A stretch of 64,000 nt of DNA from Rhodovibrio salinarum DSM 9154 (GCF_000515255.1 NZ_KI911559.1:4112525-4176524), one strand, 5' to 3'. Positions 54,063-63,533 are shown, counted from the first letter of the stretch. Translations and numbers: made by a program. The notes: a model not told the origin generated them from the letters alone.

Positions 54063-56900
54063 CTAGTGCGCCTCGGCCCAGGAGCTGCCGGTGCCGGCCT
54101 CGGCGACCAGCGGTACCGCGAGTTCGACGACCGGTTCGGCCGCCTGCTCCATGACCTCGCGCACGCACTTGGAGGTCGCGTCCAGCTCGGCCTCCGGCAC
54201 CTCGAACAGCAGTTCGTCGTGCACCTGCAAGAGCATCCGCGCCTTCAGGCCGGCGTCGTCGAGCGCGCGCGGAAGGCGGATCATGGCGCGCTTGATGATG
54301 TCGGCGGCGGAGCCCTGGATCGGCGCGTTGATCGCCGCACGCTCTGAGAAGGAGCGGCGGCCCGGCTGCTTCGACTTGATCTCCGGCAGGTAGATCCGCC
54401 GGCCGAACAGCGTCTCGACGTAGCCGTGCTCCTTGGCGAAGGCCTTCTTGGCGTCCATGAACGCCTTGATCGCCGGATAGCGCTGGAAATAGGTGTCGAT
54501 GTACTGCTTCGCCGCCGACTGTTCGATACCCAGGTTCTGGGCCAGGCCGAACGGCGAAATGCCGTAGATGATGCCGAAGTTGATCGCCTTGGCCTGGCGG
54601 CGGACGCTCGGGTCCATGCCCTCCACCGGCACACCGAACACCTCGCTTGCGGTCATGGCGTGGATGTCGGCGTCGTCGCGGAAGGCCTGCTGCAGGCTCT
54701 TCTCCTCGGCCATGTGCGCGGCCAGGCGCAACTCGATCTGCGAGTAGTCGACACTCAGGAGCGTTTGGCCCTTCTCCGCGACGAAGGCCTGGCGGATCTT
54801 GCGCCCCTCCTCCGTGCGGATCGGGATGTTCTGCAGGTTGGGATCGCTCGAGGACAGGCGGCCGGTGGAGGCGACCGCCTGCTGGAAAGCGGTGTGCACC
54901 CGCCCCGTATCCTTGTTGATCTCGTCCTGCAGCGCGTCGGTGTAGGTCGACTTCAGCTTTTGGATCTGCCGCCAGTCGAGCACGCGCGCCGGCAGGTCGT
55001 GGCCCTGGTTCGCCAGCGTCTGCAGCACCTCCGCGTCCGTCGAGTAGGCGCCGGACTTGCCTTTGCGCTGGCCCTGCAGACCCATCTCGTCGAACAGGAT
55101 CTCGCCCAGCTGCTTGGTCGAGCCGACGGTGAAGCGCTTGCCGGCCAGCTGGTAGATCTGCTCCTCCAGCTGCTCCATGCGCTCGCCGAAGTCGCGGCTC
55201 ATCTCCTTCAGCACCGCCGGGTCAACCTTGACGCCGGCCCGTTCCATGTCGGTCAGCACCTGGGACAGCGGACGTTCCAGCGTCTCGTACACGCTGACCA
55301 TCTTCTCCGGCAGCAGCCGCGGCTTGAGCAGCGCGTGCAGACGGAAGGTGATGTCCGCATCCTCGGCAGCGTAATCCAGCGCTTTGTCCAGCGGGACCTT
55401 GTCGAACGTGACCTGCGCCTTGCCGGTCCCGGCGACCTCCTTGTAGGCGATCGTCTTGTAGCCGAGGTGGTGCTGAGCAAGCTCGTCCATGCCGTGGCCG
55501 TGCTGCCCGCCCTCCAGCACGTAGGACAGCAGCATGGTGTCATCGATCGGCGTGATCTTGAGGCCGTAGCGCGCCAGCACGACCCGGTCGTACTTGATGT
55601 TCTGCCCGATCTTGAGCGTGCCCGGGTCTTCCAGGAGCGGCTTCAACGCCTTCAGCGCCGCGTCGAAGTCGACTTGGCTCGGTGCCCCCTTGCCGGAGAG
55701 GTCGAGTTCGCCCGCGCCCTCGCCGGTGTGCGCGAGCGGCACGTAGCAAGCGCGTCCCGGTGCGGTTGCGAGCGACACCCCGACCAGTTCCGCACTCAGC
55801 GCATCCAGCGAGGTGGTCTCCGCGTCGAAGGCGACCACACCGCGATCGAACGCCTCGGCGATCCAGGCGTCCAGGCGTGCCTGCGTCTGCACCAGCTCGT
55901 ACTCGGCCTCCGCCGCCTCCGGGGCGGGCTGGTCGGACTTCTCGCCCTCCAGGTCCAGGCGCGCGAGCAGCGAGGTAAAGGCCTGCTCCTCCAGCCAGCC
56001 CTTGAGCACCTGCGGGTCGGGCTCGCGTGCCCGCAAATCCTCCAGTCCGTGCGTCAACGTCATGGCGTCGTCGAGCCGGACCAGCTGTCGGGAGATGCGC
56101 GCCTGCTCGGCGTAGGTCTCCAGGTTCTCGCGGCGCTTCTTCTGCTTGATCTCGCCGGTCTTGGCGAGCAGCGTCTCGACGTCGCCGTACTGCTGGATCA
56201 GTTCGGCGGCGATCTTCTGGCCGATGCCGGGGACGCCTGGGATGTTGTCGACCGAGTCGCCCCACAGCGCCTGTACGTCGACCACCTTCTCCGGCGGCAC
56301 ACCGAACTTCTTCTCGACATCCTCGGGCCCGATCAGACGGCCATCCATCGGGTCCATCATATCGATGCCCGGTCGGATCAGCTGCATCAGGTCCTTGTCG
56401 CTCGAGACGATCGTGACCTTGGTGCCCTGCTGCTCGGCCAGTTTGGCGTAGGAGGCGATCAGGTCGTCCGCCTCGTAGCCCTCTTCCTCGATCGAGGGAA
56501 TGTTGAAGGCACGCACCGCCTCCCGGCAGAGCGGAATCTGCGGCGCCAGATCCTCCGGCATCTCCGGCCGGTTGGCCTTGTAGTCGGGGTAGATGTCGTT
56601 GCGGAAGCTGTGCCCGCTGGCATCGAAGATCACCGCGATCGCCTCGCGGTCCCCGATGTCGCGCAACAGCTTCAGAAGCATGTTGATGAAGCCGTAGACG
56701 GCGAAGGTCGGCGTGCCGTCAGGGCGCGTCATCGTCGGCGGCAGCTTGTGGTAGGCCCGGAAGATGTAGCCGGAACCGTCGATCAGGTAGAGATGGCGGA
56801 CGCCGCCTGGAACATCAGCCCCAGACGTGGCCTGGCTCTCCGTGCCCGCCTGCGACGGGGATGGCTTTTCCGCCTGCTGGGCGGGACTCTCACTCGCCAT
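54063..56900 (-). CDS. polA: DNA polymerase I
   Basis: A 945-residue polymerase from ATG 56900 (a TTG 11 codons upstream is less likely). After a ~35-residue acidic/polar leader, the 5' nuclease domain starts YLIDGSGYIFRAYH and includes SSDKDLMQL and GVPGIGQK. The 3'-5' proofreading domain keeps Asp and Glu in FDAETTSLD, with IGQNIKYD. The polymerase domain has motif A DYSQIELR, motif B RRQAKAINFGIIYG and motif C QVHDELLFEV. All three activities appear intact. Confidence 0.97.
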   Translation of the reverse strand: MASESPAQQAEKPSPSQAGTESQATSGADVPGGVRHLYLIDGSGYIFRAYHKLPPTMTRPDGTPTFAVYGFINMLLKLLRDIGDREAIAVIFDASGHSFRNDIYPDYKANRPEMPEDLAPQIPLCREAVRAFNIPSIEEEGYEADDLIASYAKLAEQQGTKVTIVSSDKDLMQLIRPGIDMMDPMDGRLIGPEDVEKKFGVPPEKVVDVQALWGDSVDNIPGVPGIGQKIAAELIQQYGDVETLLAKTGEIKQKKRRENLETYAEQARISRQLVRLDDAMTLTHGLEDLRAREPDPQVLKGWLEEQAFTSLLARLDLEGEKSDQPAPEAAEAEYELVQTQARLDAWIAEAFDRGVVAFDAETTSLDALSAELVGVSLATAPGRACYVPLAHTGEGAGELDLSGKGAPSQVDFDAALKALKPLLEDPGTLKIGQNIKYDRVVLARYGLKITPIDDTMLLSYVLEGGQHGHGMDELAQHHLGYKTIAYKEVAGTGKAQVTFDKVPLDKALDYAAEDADITFRLHALLKPRLLPEKMVSVYETLERPLSQVLTDMERAGVKVDPAVLKEMSRDFGERMEQLEEQIYQLAGKRFTVGSTKQLGEILFDEMGLQGQRKGKSGAYSTDAEVLQTLANQGHDLPARVLDWRQIQKLKSTYTDALQDEINKDTGRVHTAFQQAVASTGRLSSSDPNLQNIPIRTEEGRKIRQAFVAEKGQTLLSVDYSQIELRLAAHMAEEKSLQQAFRDDADIHAMTASEVFGVPVEGMDPSVRRQAKAINFGIIYGISPFGLAQNLGIEQSAAKQYIDTYFQRYPAIKAFMDAKKAFAKEHGYVETLFGRRIYLPEIKSKQPGRRSFSERAAINAPIQGSAADIIKRAMIRLPRALDDAGLKARMLLQVHDELLFEVPEAELDATSKCVREVMEQAAEPVVELAVPLVAEAGTGSSWAEAH

Positions 56901-56961
56901 GACGCTTCCCGTGGCTCCACCGGGTGTAAACAAGAGGCGCGCGGCCGTGGCCGTAGATGCC

Positions 56962-57144
56962 TTAGTGGCCGTGGCCGGCCTTGGCGCCTTCTCTCAGGAT
57001 GTAACGGCGCCCACAGTAGGGGCAATCCACCTGGCCGCGCCCTTCCATGTTCAGGAACACGCGGGGATGGCCCAGGGCGGGGTTCGGGCCACCGTCGCAG
57101 GGGACCGTTTCGGCCTCGACGTAGACCGTCTCGACTGGCTGCAT
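56962..57144 (-). CDS. zf-CHCC zinc mini-protein
   Basis: A 60-residue protein; ATG 57144 (MQPVETVYVE) is preferred, with ATG 57165 as alternative. The zinc ligands are Cys in VPCDGG, His in LGHPRVFL and two Cys in VDCPYCGRRY. It is the bacterial relative of the NDUFS6 subunit of complex I. The C-terminal GAKAGHGH adds two histidines. It lies directly upstream of polA on the same strand. Confidence 0.88.
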   Translation of the reverse strand: MQPVETVYVEAETVPCDGGPNPALGHPRVFLNMEGRGQVDCPYCGRRYILREGAKAGHGH

Positions 57145-57361
57145 GAAGGCTCGCGTCCTTAACATCGTGAGAGGTGGGCGTCGGCCCGGCTTGCGACCGG
57201 CGCATGGCAGCTGCCAGTGGGCGCCGCGCGGGGACCGCGTTGACCGGGCGCGGGGGCGATGATAGCGAAGCGCGGCTTGCGATCAATCGCCGCCGTCGCC
57301 CGAGCGCGCCTTGTTGCCCTTATGCGCTTGAAGGCGGCGGCGCGCCGCCCATCTGGTGGAC

Positions 57362-58465
57362 ATGCCCCGCGATCACGACACCCAGACAGATAGCCCGCGC
57401 CCGACCGGCGACGCCGATACGCCGGTCCAGGGCAACGTTACGCCCCATCCCAGCGCTGTCGCTCCCGGCCAAGCCGGCGCGGCCGACAGCGCCGACCTGC
57501 CCGAGGACGCGGTCGAGGTCAAGGCGCTGAACAAAACCTACCGCGCCAGCGGCCAGGGCGAAGCCAAGAAGGCGCTGCGCAGCGTCGACCTGAACATTCG
57601 CCGCGGTCAACTGTTCGGCCTGCTGGGCCCGAACGGCGCCGGCAAGTCGACCCTGATCAACATCATGGCCGGCTTGGTCCATAAGACCGACGGCACGATG
57701 AAGCTCTGGGGCTACGACATCGATCGCAACCCGCGCCAGGCGCGTTCGGCGATCGGGATCGTGCCGCAGGAGCTCAACATCGACCCCTTCTTCACCCCGC
57801 GCGAGCTCCTGGACCTGCAGGCCGGCCTGTACGGCGTGCCGAAGAGCGAGCGGATCACCGACGAGCTGCTGGAGGTCATGGGCCTGAGCGATAAGGCGGA
57901 GGCCTATGCCCGGACCCTCTCCGGCGGCATGCGCCGGCGGCTGATGGTTGCCAAGGCGATGGTGCACGATCCACCGATCCTGGTGCTCGACGAGCCGACA
58001 GCGGGCGTCGACGTCGAACTGCGCCGGCAGCTGTGGCGGCACGTGCGCCAGTTGAACGCGCGCGGCACCACGATCCTGCTGACCACGCACTACCTCGAGG
58101 AAGCCGAGGAACTGTGCGACGAGATCGCGATCATCAACCACGGCCAGGTGATCGCCTGCGACACCACCCCGGAGCTTCTGAAACGCCTCGATACCAAGGC
58201 GCTCGCGCTCAACGTCGCCGAGCCGGTGGAGGCCGTGCCGGCGGCCCTGCAGCCCTTCCAGCCAGAGCTGGACCGCCAGGGCCGTCTGGTCTTCCGCTAC
58301 CGCGCGAGCGAAAGCCCGGTGCCGCAAATCCTGGAAGCCGTCCGCAGCGCCGGGCTCACGATCGTCGACGTCTCCACCGAGGAGACCGACCTGGAGGATA
58401 TCTTCCTCCAGCTGACCTCGACGGCCGAAGCCGATGACGCCGAACCCGCCAAGGCGGCGTCCTAG
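57362..58465 (+). CDS. ABC-2 type transporter ATP-binding protein
   Basis: A 367-residue ATPase from ATG 57362, with GTG 57356 as alternative. A ~47-residue polar leader precedes the ABC domain: Walker A LLGPNGAGKST, Q-loop VPQELN, signature LSGGMRRR, Walker B ILVLDEPTAG and the switch His in TTHYLEE. A ~100-residue C-terminal domain follows. It resembles YadG/daunorubicin-type ATPases. No partner permease is encoded next to it, which is unusual. Confidence 0.9.
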   Translation: MPRDHDTQTDSPRPTGDADTPVQGNVTPHPSAVAPGQAGAADSADLPEDAVEVKALNKTYRASGQGEAKKALRSVDLNIRRGQLFGLLGPNGAGKSTLINIMAGLVHKTDGTMKLWGYDIDRNPRQARSAIGIVPQELNIDPFFTPRELLDLQAGLYGVPKSERITDELLEVMGLSDKAEAYARTLSGGMRRRLMVAKAMVHDPPILVLDEPTAGVDVELRRQLWRHVRQLNARGTTILLTTHYLEEAEELCDEIAIINHGQVIACDTTPELLKRLDTKALALNVAEPVEAVPAALQPFQPELDRQGRLVFRYRASESPVPQILEAVRSAGLTIVDVSTEETDLEDIFLQLTSTAEADDAEPAKAAS

Positions 58466-58558
58466 GGGATCGGCCGTTGGGCGCCCGGTGCCCGCGGTTG
58501 CCGTCCAACGCGCGTGGGCGTGCCGGTCGTGCGTCCCGCTCAGGACCGACAGCTCAGC

Positions 58559-59662
58559 ATGAAGGCGATACTTGAGTATGTCGTCTTCCCGCTGAGCGGG
58601 GCGCGCTCCGCGCATTACGCCGGACGTTCGACGGCGAACGTCCGGCGCCTCGTCTCCCTTACCCTGCTGCTGCTTCTCGCTGCCTGCGCGCCGAAGACCG
58701 TTCCGCCAGGCGCGGCAACCCAACAGCCGCGGCTGGCTGACGGCGCGCTCGTCATGCCGGACGGTGCGCGCCTGCCGCTCGAAAGCTGGCTACCGGACGA
58801 CGCCCCCGAGGCGGCCGTGGTCGCCTTGCACGGATTCAATGACTACGCCCACGCCTTCGCCCTGCCGGGACGTTGGTTCGCACAGCACGGCATCGCACTC
58901 TACGCCTACGACCAGCGGGGCTTTGGCCGTACGGACCACGCCGGCCTGTGGCCCGGAACGGACGCACTGGTCGCCGACGCGCGCACGGCCGCGCGGCTGA
59001 TCCGCCAGCGCCATCCGGACACGCCCGTCTACCTGATGGGCGCGTCGATGGGCGGCGCGGTCATTCTGGCCACGGCCGGACGCGGCGATTTGGGCGGAGC
59101 CGATGGCGCGGTGCTGGCGGCTCCGGCGGTCTGGGCGATCTCGGAAATGCCGTTCTATCAGCGCGCGGCCCTGTGGCTGACCGCCTACACGGTGCCTTGG
59201 ATGACCCTCTCGGGGGCGGAATTGGACCGCCTGCCCTCCGACAATATCCCGATGCTGCGCCAGTTCTCCCGCGATCCGCTGGTGATCTCGCAAAGCCGTG
59301 TGGATGCGATCTACGGCCTGACCCAACTGATGGGAGAAGCCCTGGCCGCCGCGCCGGCGCTGCAGGTCCCGACCCTGGCGCTTTACGGCCGGCGCGACGA
59401 GATCGTGCCGCCGCAACCGACCGAGAAGCTGTGGCGCCGGATTCCCGAGGGACAGACCCGGGCGCTCTATGGCACCGGCTGGCACATGATGCTGCGCGAC
59501 CTGCACGCCCCCACCGTCTGGCGCGACATCCGCGCTTGGATCGTGCAGGGCGGCCAAGGCCCCCTCCCCTCCGGCGCCGACGCAAAAGCCGAGGCCGCGC
59601 TCGAACAGGATGGCCTTCAGTCACGGCCCCGGCCCAAACGCATCCGGGCGGGGGTGGAATAG
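58559..59662 (+). CDS. alpha/beta hydrolase lipoprotein (monoacylglycerol lipase-like)
   Basis: A 367-residue protein from ATG 58559. The first ~43 residues end in the lipobox LLAAC, so the n-region is unusually long. The hydrolase domain has ALHGFNDY, YDQRGFGRT, the nucleophile Ser in MGASMGG, the acid in YGRRDEIV and His in GTGWHMML. It resembles monoacylglycerol lipases and lysophospholipases. A perfect 11-base hairpin lies inside the early coding region. Confidence 0.85.
   Translation: MKAILEYVVFPLSGARSAHYAGRSTANVRRLVSLTLLLLLAACAPKTVPPGAATQQPRLADGALVMPDGARLPLESWLPDDAPEAAVVALHGFNDYAHAFALPGRWFAQHGIALYAYDQRGFGRTDHAGLWPGTDALVADARTAARLIRQRHPDTPVYLMGASMGGAVILATAGRGDLGGADGAVLAAPAVWAISEMPFYQRAALWLTAYTVPWMTLSGAELDRLPSDNIPMLRQFSRDPLVISQSRVDAIYGLTQLMGEALAAAPALQVPTLALYGRRDEIVPPQPTEKLWRRIPEGQTRALYGTGWHMMLRDLHAPTVWRDIRAWIVQGGQGPLPSGADAKAEAALEQDGLQSRPRPKRIRAGVE
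58619..58646. repeat. perfect hairpin inside the start of the hydrolase gene
   Basis: GCCGGACGTTC (58619-58629) pairs with GAACGTCCGGC (58636-58646) with a six-base loop. It lies ~60 bases after the ATG, just before the hydrophobic signal segment. No T-run follows. Confidence 0.6.
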
Positions 59663-59711
59663 CGACCCACCCTTCGCAAAAGGCAAGACGGGTATTACCC
59701 TTGCACACGCC

Positions 59712-60419
59712 ATGAGCGATCCGGCCGCACAACCACACCTGGACGACGCCACCACGCCCGAACGGCGCGACCACCCGCTGACCTATGCGCAGGCCCGGCG
59801 CGGCCGCCGGGCGGATGCGGTCGTCCACCTGTTGGGCGTGCCGCTGGGCCTGATCGCAGCTGCGGTCATGCTGGGCCGCGCGGCGTTGACCCCCGAAGCG
59901 GGCGCGCTCACCTGGGTCAGCTTGCTGCTCTACACGGCGACGCTGATCGCCATGCTGGTGTTCTCCGCCACGTACAACATGACCCGGGCCGAACACCGGA
60001 TCGAGCGGCTGCGCGCGATCGACCACGCCACGATCTTCCTGCTGATCGCCGGCACCTACACGCCGTTCATGCTGGTCAAGGTGGGCGGCGCCTGGGGCGC
60101 GGGCTTCACCGCCTTCGTCTGGGTCTGTGCCCTCGCGGGGGCCGCGCTCAAGATCGCCTTCCCGCGCCGGCTGGAACGGGTGTCGATCGCGCTCTACCTG
60201 CTGCTCGGGTGGAGCGTGGTGATGACGCTGAACACCCTGATCGAGTCGGTCGCGCCAGCCCCCCTTTGGCTGCTGCTGGCCGGTGGCGTAACCTACACCG
60301 CCGGCGTCGGCATCTACCTGATGAAGCACGCCACCTATCACAAGGCGCTCTGGCACCTGTTCGTCCTGGCCGCCGCCAGCCTGCACTACCTCGCCATCAG
60401 CCTGTCGGTTCTGGGGTAA
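59712..60419 (+). CDS. hemolysin III / TrhA family membrane protein
   Basis: A 235-residue seven-helix membrane protein from ATG 59712. Family motifs are ADAVVHLLGVPLG, FSATYNM, DHATIFLLIAGTYTPF and the C-terminal HKALWHLFVLAAASLHY with its metal-binding histidines. TrhA proteins affect membrane-energy homeostasis; the old name hemolysin III is misleading. It begins 49 bases after the hydrolase gene and may be co-transcribed. Confidence 0.93.
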   Translation: MSDPAAQPHLDDATTPERRDHPLTYAQARRGRRADAVVHLLGVPLGLIAAAVMLGRAALTPEAGALTWVSLLLYTATLIAMLVFSATYNMTRAEHRIERLRAIDHATIFLLIAGTYTPFMLVKVGGAWGAGFTAFVWVCALAGAALKIAFPRRLERVSIALYLLLGWSVVMTLNTLIESVAPAPLWLLLAGGVTYTAGVGIYLMKHATYHKALWHLFVLAAASLHYLAISLSVLG

Positions 60420-60506
60420 GGCACGACAGGGGCGCGGCCAGACGCGACGCGGGCGGATGAGCCGAACAACCAACAAGACGCGATCGATCGGGAGGTCCTG
60501 CCCACT

Positions 60507-61163
60507 ATGTCTATCCGCCTGCCCTTCATTGCGCTGCTGCTGGCCGCCCTTACGCAGATCGCCGGCCCCCGCCCGGCGGCCGCCGAACCAGTCCCGGGCC
60601 CGCAGACCAGCTACAAGGCGGTTGAGACCGTCGAGGTTCAGGGCGGGCGCAGCCTGCAGGCCACCGTCTACCGGGACGGTCTGCGCGAGCGCCGCGAGAT
60701 GCACGTGGACGGGCAGACGGTCGCGATCATCACCCGCCCGGCGGACCAAGAGCTGTTGATGCTGATGCCGGGCAGGAACGCCGCGATGAAGATGAAATAC
60801 GAACGCGCGATGCGCGACCTCGATTCGGGCGACCTGCAGGGCTTCGATGCCGATCCGGTCGCTCAGGAGACGGTGAACGGCCTGGACACCACCAAGTACC
60901 GGATCGCCGGCGACAACGGGCGCGGCACCGTCTTCGACGGCCATGCCTGGGTCACCGACGATGGGATCCGCGCGAAGCTGGCCGGCACGGTGCGCTTTTC
61001 CGACGGCAGCAGGTCGCCAATCCGGATCACCCTCAAGGAGGTCGTGCGCGGCGACCAGCCGAACGCGCTGTTCACCCTGCCCCAGGGCACCCGCGTGATG
61101 GACATGTCAAAGCTGCCCGACTCCATGCAGGGCGGCCCGATGGGCGGCATGATGCGACAGTAG
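60507..61163 (+). CDS. secreted protein of unknown function
   Basis: A 218-residue protein from ATG 60507 after GGGAGG. A signal peptide (cut after RPAAA, residue ~26) is followed by a beta-rich domain similar in pattern to DUF4412/LolA-like outer-membrane carriers (TVEVQGGRSLQATVYRDG, AWVTDDGIRAKLAGTV). The end is Met/Gly-rich (GGPMGGMMRQ). Function is not known; it is probably periplasmic. Confidence 0.78.
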   Translation: MSIRLPFIALLLAALTQIAGPRPAAAEPVPGPQTSYKAVETVEVQGGRSLQATVYRDGLRERREMHVDGQTVAIITRPADQELLMLMPGRNAAMKMKYERAMRDLDSGDLQGFDADPVAQETVNGLDTTKYRIAGDNGRGTVFDGHAWVTDDGIRAKLAGTVRFSDGSRSPIRITLKEVVRGDQPNALFTLPQGTRVMDMSKLPDSMQGGPMGGMMRQ

Positions 61164-61255
61164 GTCCGCCGGGCACACGGATTGACCGATCGCCCTTGAA
61201 ACCCGGTTGTCGGGCCGGGGCAGAGGGCTTATGGTCTGGCCCGCGTTGAGACGCA

Positions 61256-61332
61256 GGACCCGTAGCTCAGCTGGATAGAGCGTCGGCCTCCGGAGCCGAA
61301 GGTCGCAGGTTCGAATCCTGCCGGGTCCACCA
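61256..61332 (+). tRNA. tRNA-Arg (anticodon CCG)
   Basis: A complete 77-base cloverleaf. The acceptor arms GGACCCG and CGGGTCC pair, and the D arm has AGCTCAGCTGGATAGAGC. The anticodon stem TCGGC/GCCGA holds the loop CTCCGGA with anticodon CCG, reading CGG. The T arm contains GTTCGAATC. The 3' ACCA is encoded. Confidence 0.97.
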
Positions 61333-61503
61333 GCTCTCCCGCGCCCTCGTCTGCAAACGCTAGAAAGTCGGGGCCACCCGCCCCTTGTTGCATGGGTCGC
61401 GGTGGGTTTGCCTTGCGCGTGCCCGAATCGTCGTGCCCAATCGCCGGGGCAATATCGTGACCGCCCTTGCCTAACCGCTGCCTCACGGATATCCGTTCGC
61501 GCG

Positions 61504-62235
61504 ATGAGCCTCGGTCTTCAAGAAACCCGCATGCGCCGCAAGCGCCAACGGCGCTGGTCGATGATCAAGTGGCTCTTGATCCTCGCCGCGCTGGGGGCTG
61601 CCTTCTATTTCGCCTACGAGACCGCCCGGCAGCTCGCTCGAATCGAGGTTGAGCAGCTGGAGGATCGGGTCGCCACCCTGGAAAACCGGTTGCAGGACTC
61701 AGGCGAGGAAAAACGCGCTCTGCGCAACGATCTGGAAGCCACCCAGGAAAAGCTCGCCCAGTGGCGTCAGCGCTACCAGCAAGAGGTCCCTGAAGGGGAG
61801 CCCGCCGAATTGCTCGACTTGGTCCGCGCGCGCCTGGAAGAGGGCGTCTCGGCCGATCGACTCGGCTTCGTGATTCACAAGGCAAGCACCGAGCGCGAAT
61901 GCACCGGCGGGCCAGTGACCAAGCGGTTCATCGTCCAGACGCCGCTGTCGACCGGGGCCAGCAGTTCCGTGTCCTTCGCCAGCCGCCGGATCACCGTAAC
62001 CGCCGGCGGCCCTTCCGCGACCAACGCACAAGGCCAGCCGGAAGCTTGGTACGATCCAAGCGCGGAACTCACCGCGACCTTCTACCGCGTCGGTGGGGAG
62101 AACGAGCAGGTCAAGGGCAAGCTGCCGATCAACTACTCGGTGGTGATCGGCGACCAGGAGCACCGCTTCACCATTACCGAGGGCGACAACCGCGCCTTCG
62201 CCCGGGTGACATGGGAAAGTTGCGCCTACCCCTAG
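61504..62235 (+). CDS. membrane-anchored coiled-coil protein, unknown
   Basis: A 243-residue protein from ATG 61504, with ATG 61531 also possible. A basic N-terminus (MRRKRQRR) is followed by one membrane helix (IKWLLILAALGAAFYFAY) and a coiled coil to residue ~90. A C-terminal beta-rich domain follows, with two cysteines (ERECTGGPVTKRF, TWESCAYP) that could pair in the periplasm. No family is recognised. Confidence 0.72.
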   Translation: MSLGLQETRMRRKRQRRWSMIKWLLILAALGAAFYFAYETARQLARIEVEQLEDRVATLENRLQDSGEEKRALRNDLEATQEKLAQWRQRYQQEVPEGEPAELLDLVRARLEEGVSADRLGFVIHKASTERECTGGPVTKRFIVQTPLSTGASSSVSFASRRITVTAGGPSATNAQGQPEAWYDPSAELTATFYRVGGENEQVKGKLPINYSVVIGDQEHRFTITEGDNRAFARVTWESCAYP

Positions 62236-62324
62236 GCCGCCGCGGCATCTGACGGCCTCTTTACAACGCGCACGTCGGATCGCTACCTGTCCCCGATCAT
62301 CGTGACGAGCGGGGAGGTCCTGTC

Positions 62325-62822
62325 ATGGCGTCCGGTTCGCAAACGACGCGTTCCAAGCAGACCTGGTTTACCAACACCGATGTCGCCGACGATGCCGGCA
62401 ACGGGCCAACGGCCGCGTTCGTCGCCGGGCAAGTGGTGATCGCCTTCGTCCTGATGCTGATCGTCACGTTGGCCGAACCAGGGATTTACCTGCGCAGCGC
62501 AGCGTTCCTGGGGGCGCATGCACTGGCCGCCGGTATCGCCTATCGTACCCTGGTCGCCCCGCGCCTGCCCGACCAGGATGGCGCGCTGAAGCGTCAGGTC
62601 GAGAAGGTCGCTGCCGGCTTCGCCACCTTCGCGGTCGCCAAACACCTGCTGCTGCTGATCCTGGGCCGGCTAGGAACCCTGACCGGCGGTCTTGACCAGG
62701 CATTGGTCTGGGCGGTCGACGTCGCCTACCTGAACAGCTCCCTGCTGCCCGACGTCGCGGCGCTGGCGGTGATCGCGCTGACGGTGAACGCCGTCGAGAA
62801 GGCTCGCTCCGGGCACATCTAG
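62325..62822 (+). CDS. small membrane protein, unknown
   Basis: A 165-residue protein from ATG 62325 after GGGGAGG. It has four hydrophobic helices (VAGQVVIAFVLMLIVTLA, AAFLGAHALAAGIAYRTLV, FAVAKHLLLLILGRL, LLPDVAALAVIALTV) and a polar start. The function is not known. Confidence 0.72.
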   Translation: MASGSQTTRSKQTWFTNTDVADDAGNGPTAAFVAGQVVIAFVLMLIVTLAEPGIYLRSAAFLGAHALAAGIAYRTLVAPRLPDQDGALKRQVEKVAAGFATFAVAKHLLLLILGRLGTLTGGLDQALVWAVDVAYLNSSLLPDVAALAVIALTVNAVEKARSGHI

Positions 62823-62899
62823 GCAGCCGCTGCACAGCCCTGCGTTCGCGTTTGGTACACACGGTGCGACTCGGACGACTCGACTCATGACCCTGTTTT

Positions 62900-62914
62900 G
62901 TTCATGATATAGTC
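62900..62914. promoter_or_regulatory. weak LexA-like site upstream of mmcB
   Basis: GTTC-N7-AGTC lies ~90 bases before mmcB. The alphaproteobacterial LexA box is GTTC-N7-GTTC, so two bases of the second half differ. Confidence 0.2.
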
Positions 62915-63005
62915 CAGTTTCGTACCCGCTCGACTCCGATTCGCCCTGACCGGCGGTTAATCGCTGGCCAGCGATGAAAGCGTGGAACCGACAACAGGGG
63001 CTGTC

Positions 63006-63533
63006 ATGGCCGCGCCCGACACCTTCGCTCCGTCCGACTCGTTACCGACCGCACCTGTGGGCGCGTCCGATGACACCGATGAAGAGATCCTCGGCGGGCT
63101 GCAGCCGGGTCAGCGGCTGGCGCGCGGCGTTTGCCGGGCGTTCGCGCGCCATGGCTGGGGCACGCTGACCGAGTTCACGCTAAAAGGCGGCCGACGCGCC
63201 GATGTCATTGCGCTCGACGGCCAGGGCGGGATCACGATCGTGGAGGTCAAGTCCTCGCGCGCTGACTTCCGCGCCGATGCCAAGTGGCAGACGTATCTCG
63301 AATTCTGCGACCGCTTCTACTTCGCGGTCCCGCCCGACTTCCCGCGCGATCTGCTGCCGCAGGACTGCGGCATCCTGGTGGCCGATCCCTACGACGCGCA
63401 GACGGTGCAATCGCCTACCGAATCGAAGCTTCACGCCAGCCGTCGCCGCGCGGTGACCCTGCGCTTCGCCCAGGTCGCCAGCCAGCGCCTGTTGCGCGCC
63501 CAGGACCCGACGGCGTTCGCCGGGGATGTTTAG
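63006..63533 (+). CDS. mmcB: MmcB-type DNA repair nuclease
   Basis: A 175-residue protein from ATG 63006. After a ~30-residue acidic leader it has the PD-(D/E)XK nuclease core: GGRRADVIALDGQ and ITIVEVKSSRADF, with the catalytic Asp, Glu and Lys. KWQTYLEFCDRFYFAV and PQDCGILVADPY are family hallmarks. In Caulobacter the family is tied to mitomycin resistance. An upstream ATG is possible but the leader is already poorly conserved-looking. Confidence 0.88.
   Translation: MAAPDTFAPSDSLPTAPVGASDDTDEEILGGLQPGQRLARGVCRAFARHGWGTLTEFTLKGGRRADVIALDGQGGITIVEVKSSRADFRADAKWQTYLEFCDRFYFAVPPDFPRDLLPQDCGILVADPYDAQTVQSPTESKLHASRRRAVTLRFAQVASQRLLRAQDPTAFAGDV

Noticed and set aside
54426..57146. A 906-codon plus-strand frame
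   Set aside because: It is antisense to polA and the zinc mini-protein, which are well supported.
59061..60944. A 627-codon minus-strand frame
   Set aside because: It is antisense to the hydrolase and hemolysin III genes and shows only compositional bias.
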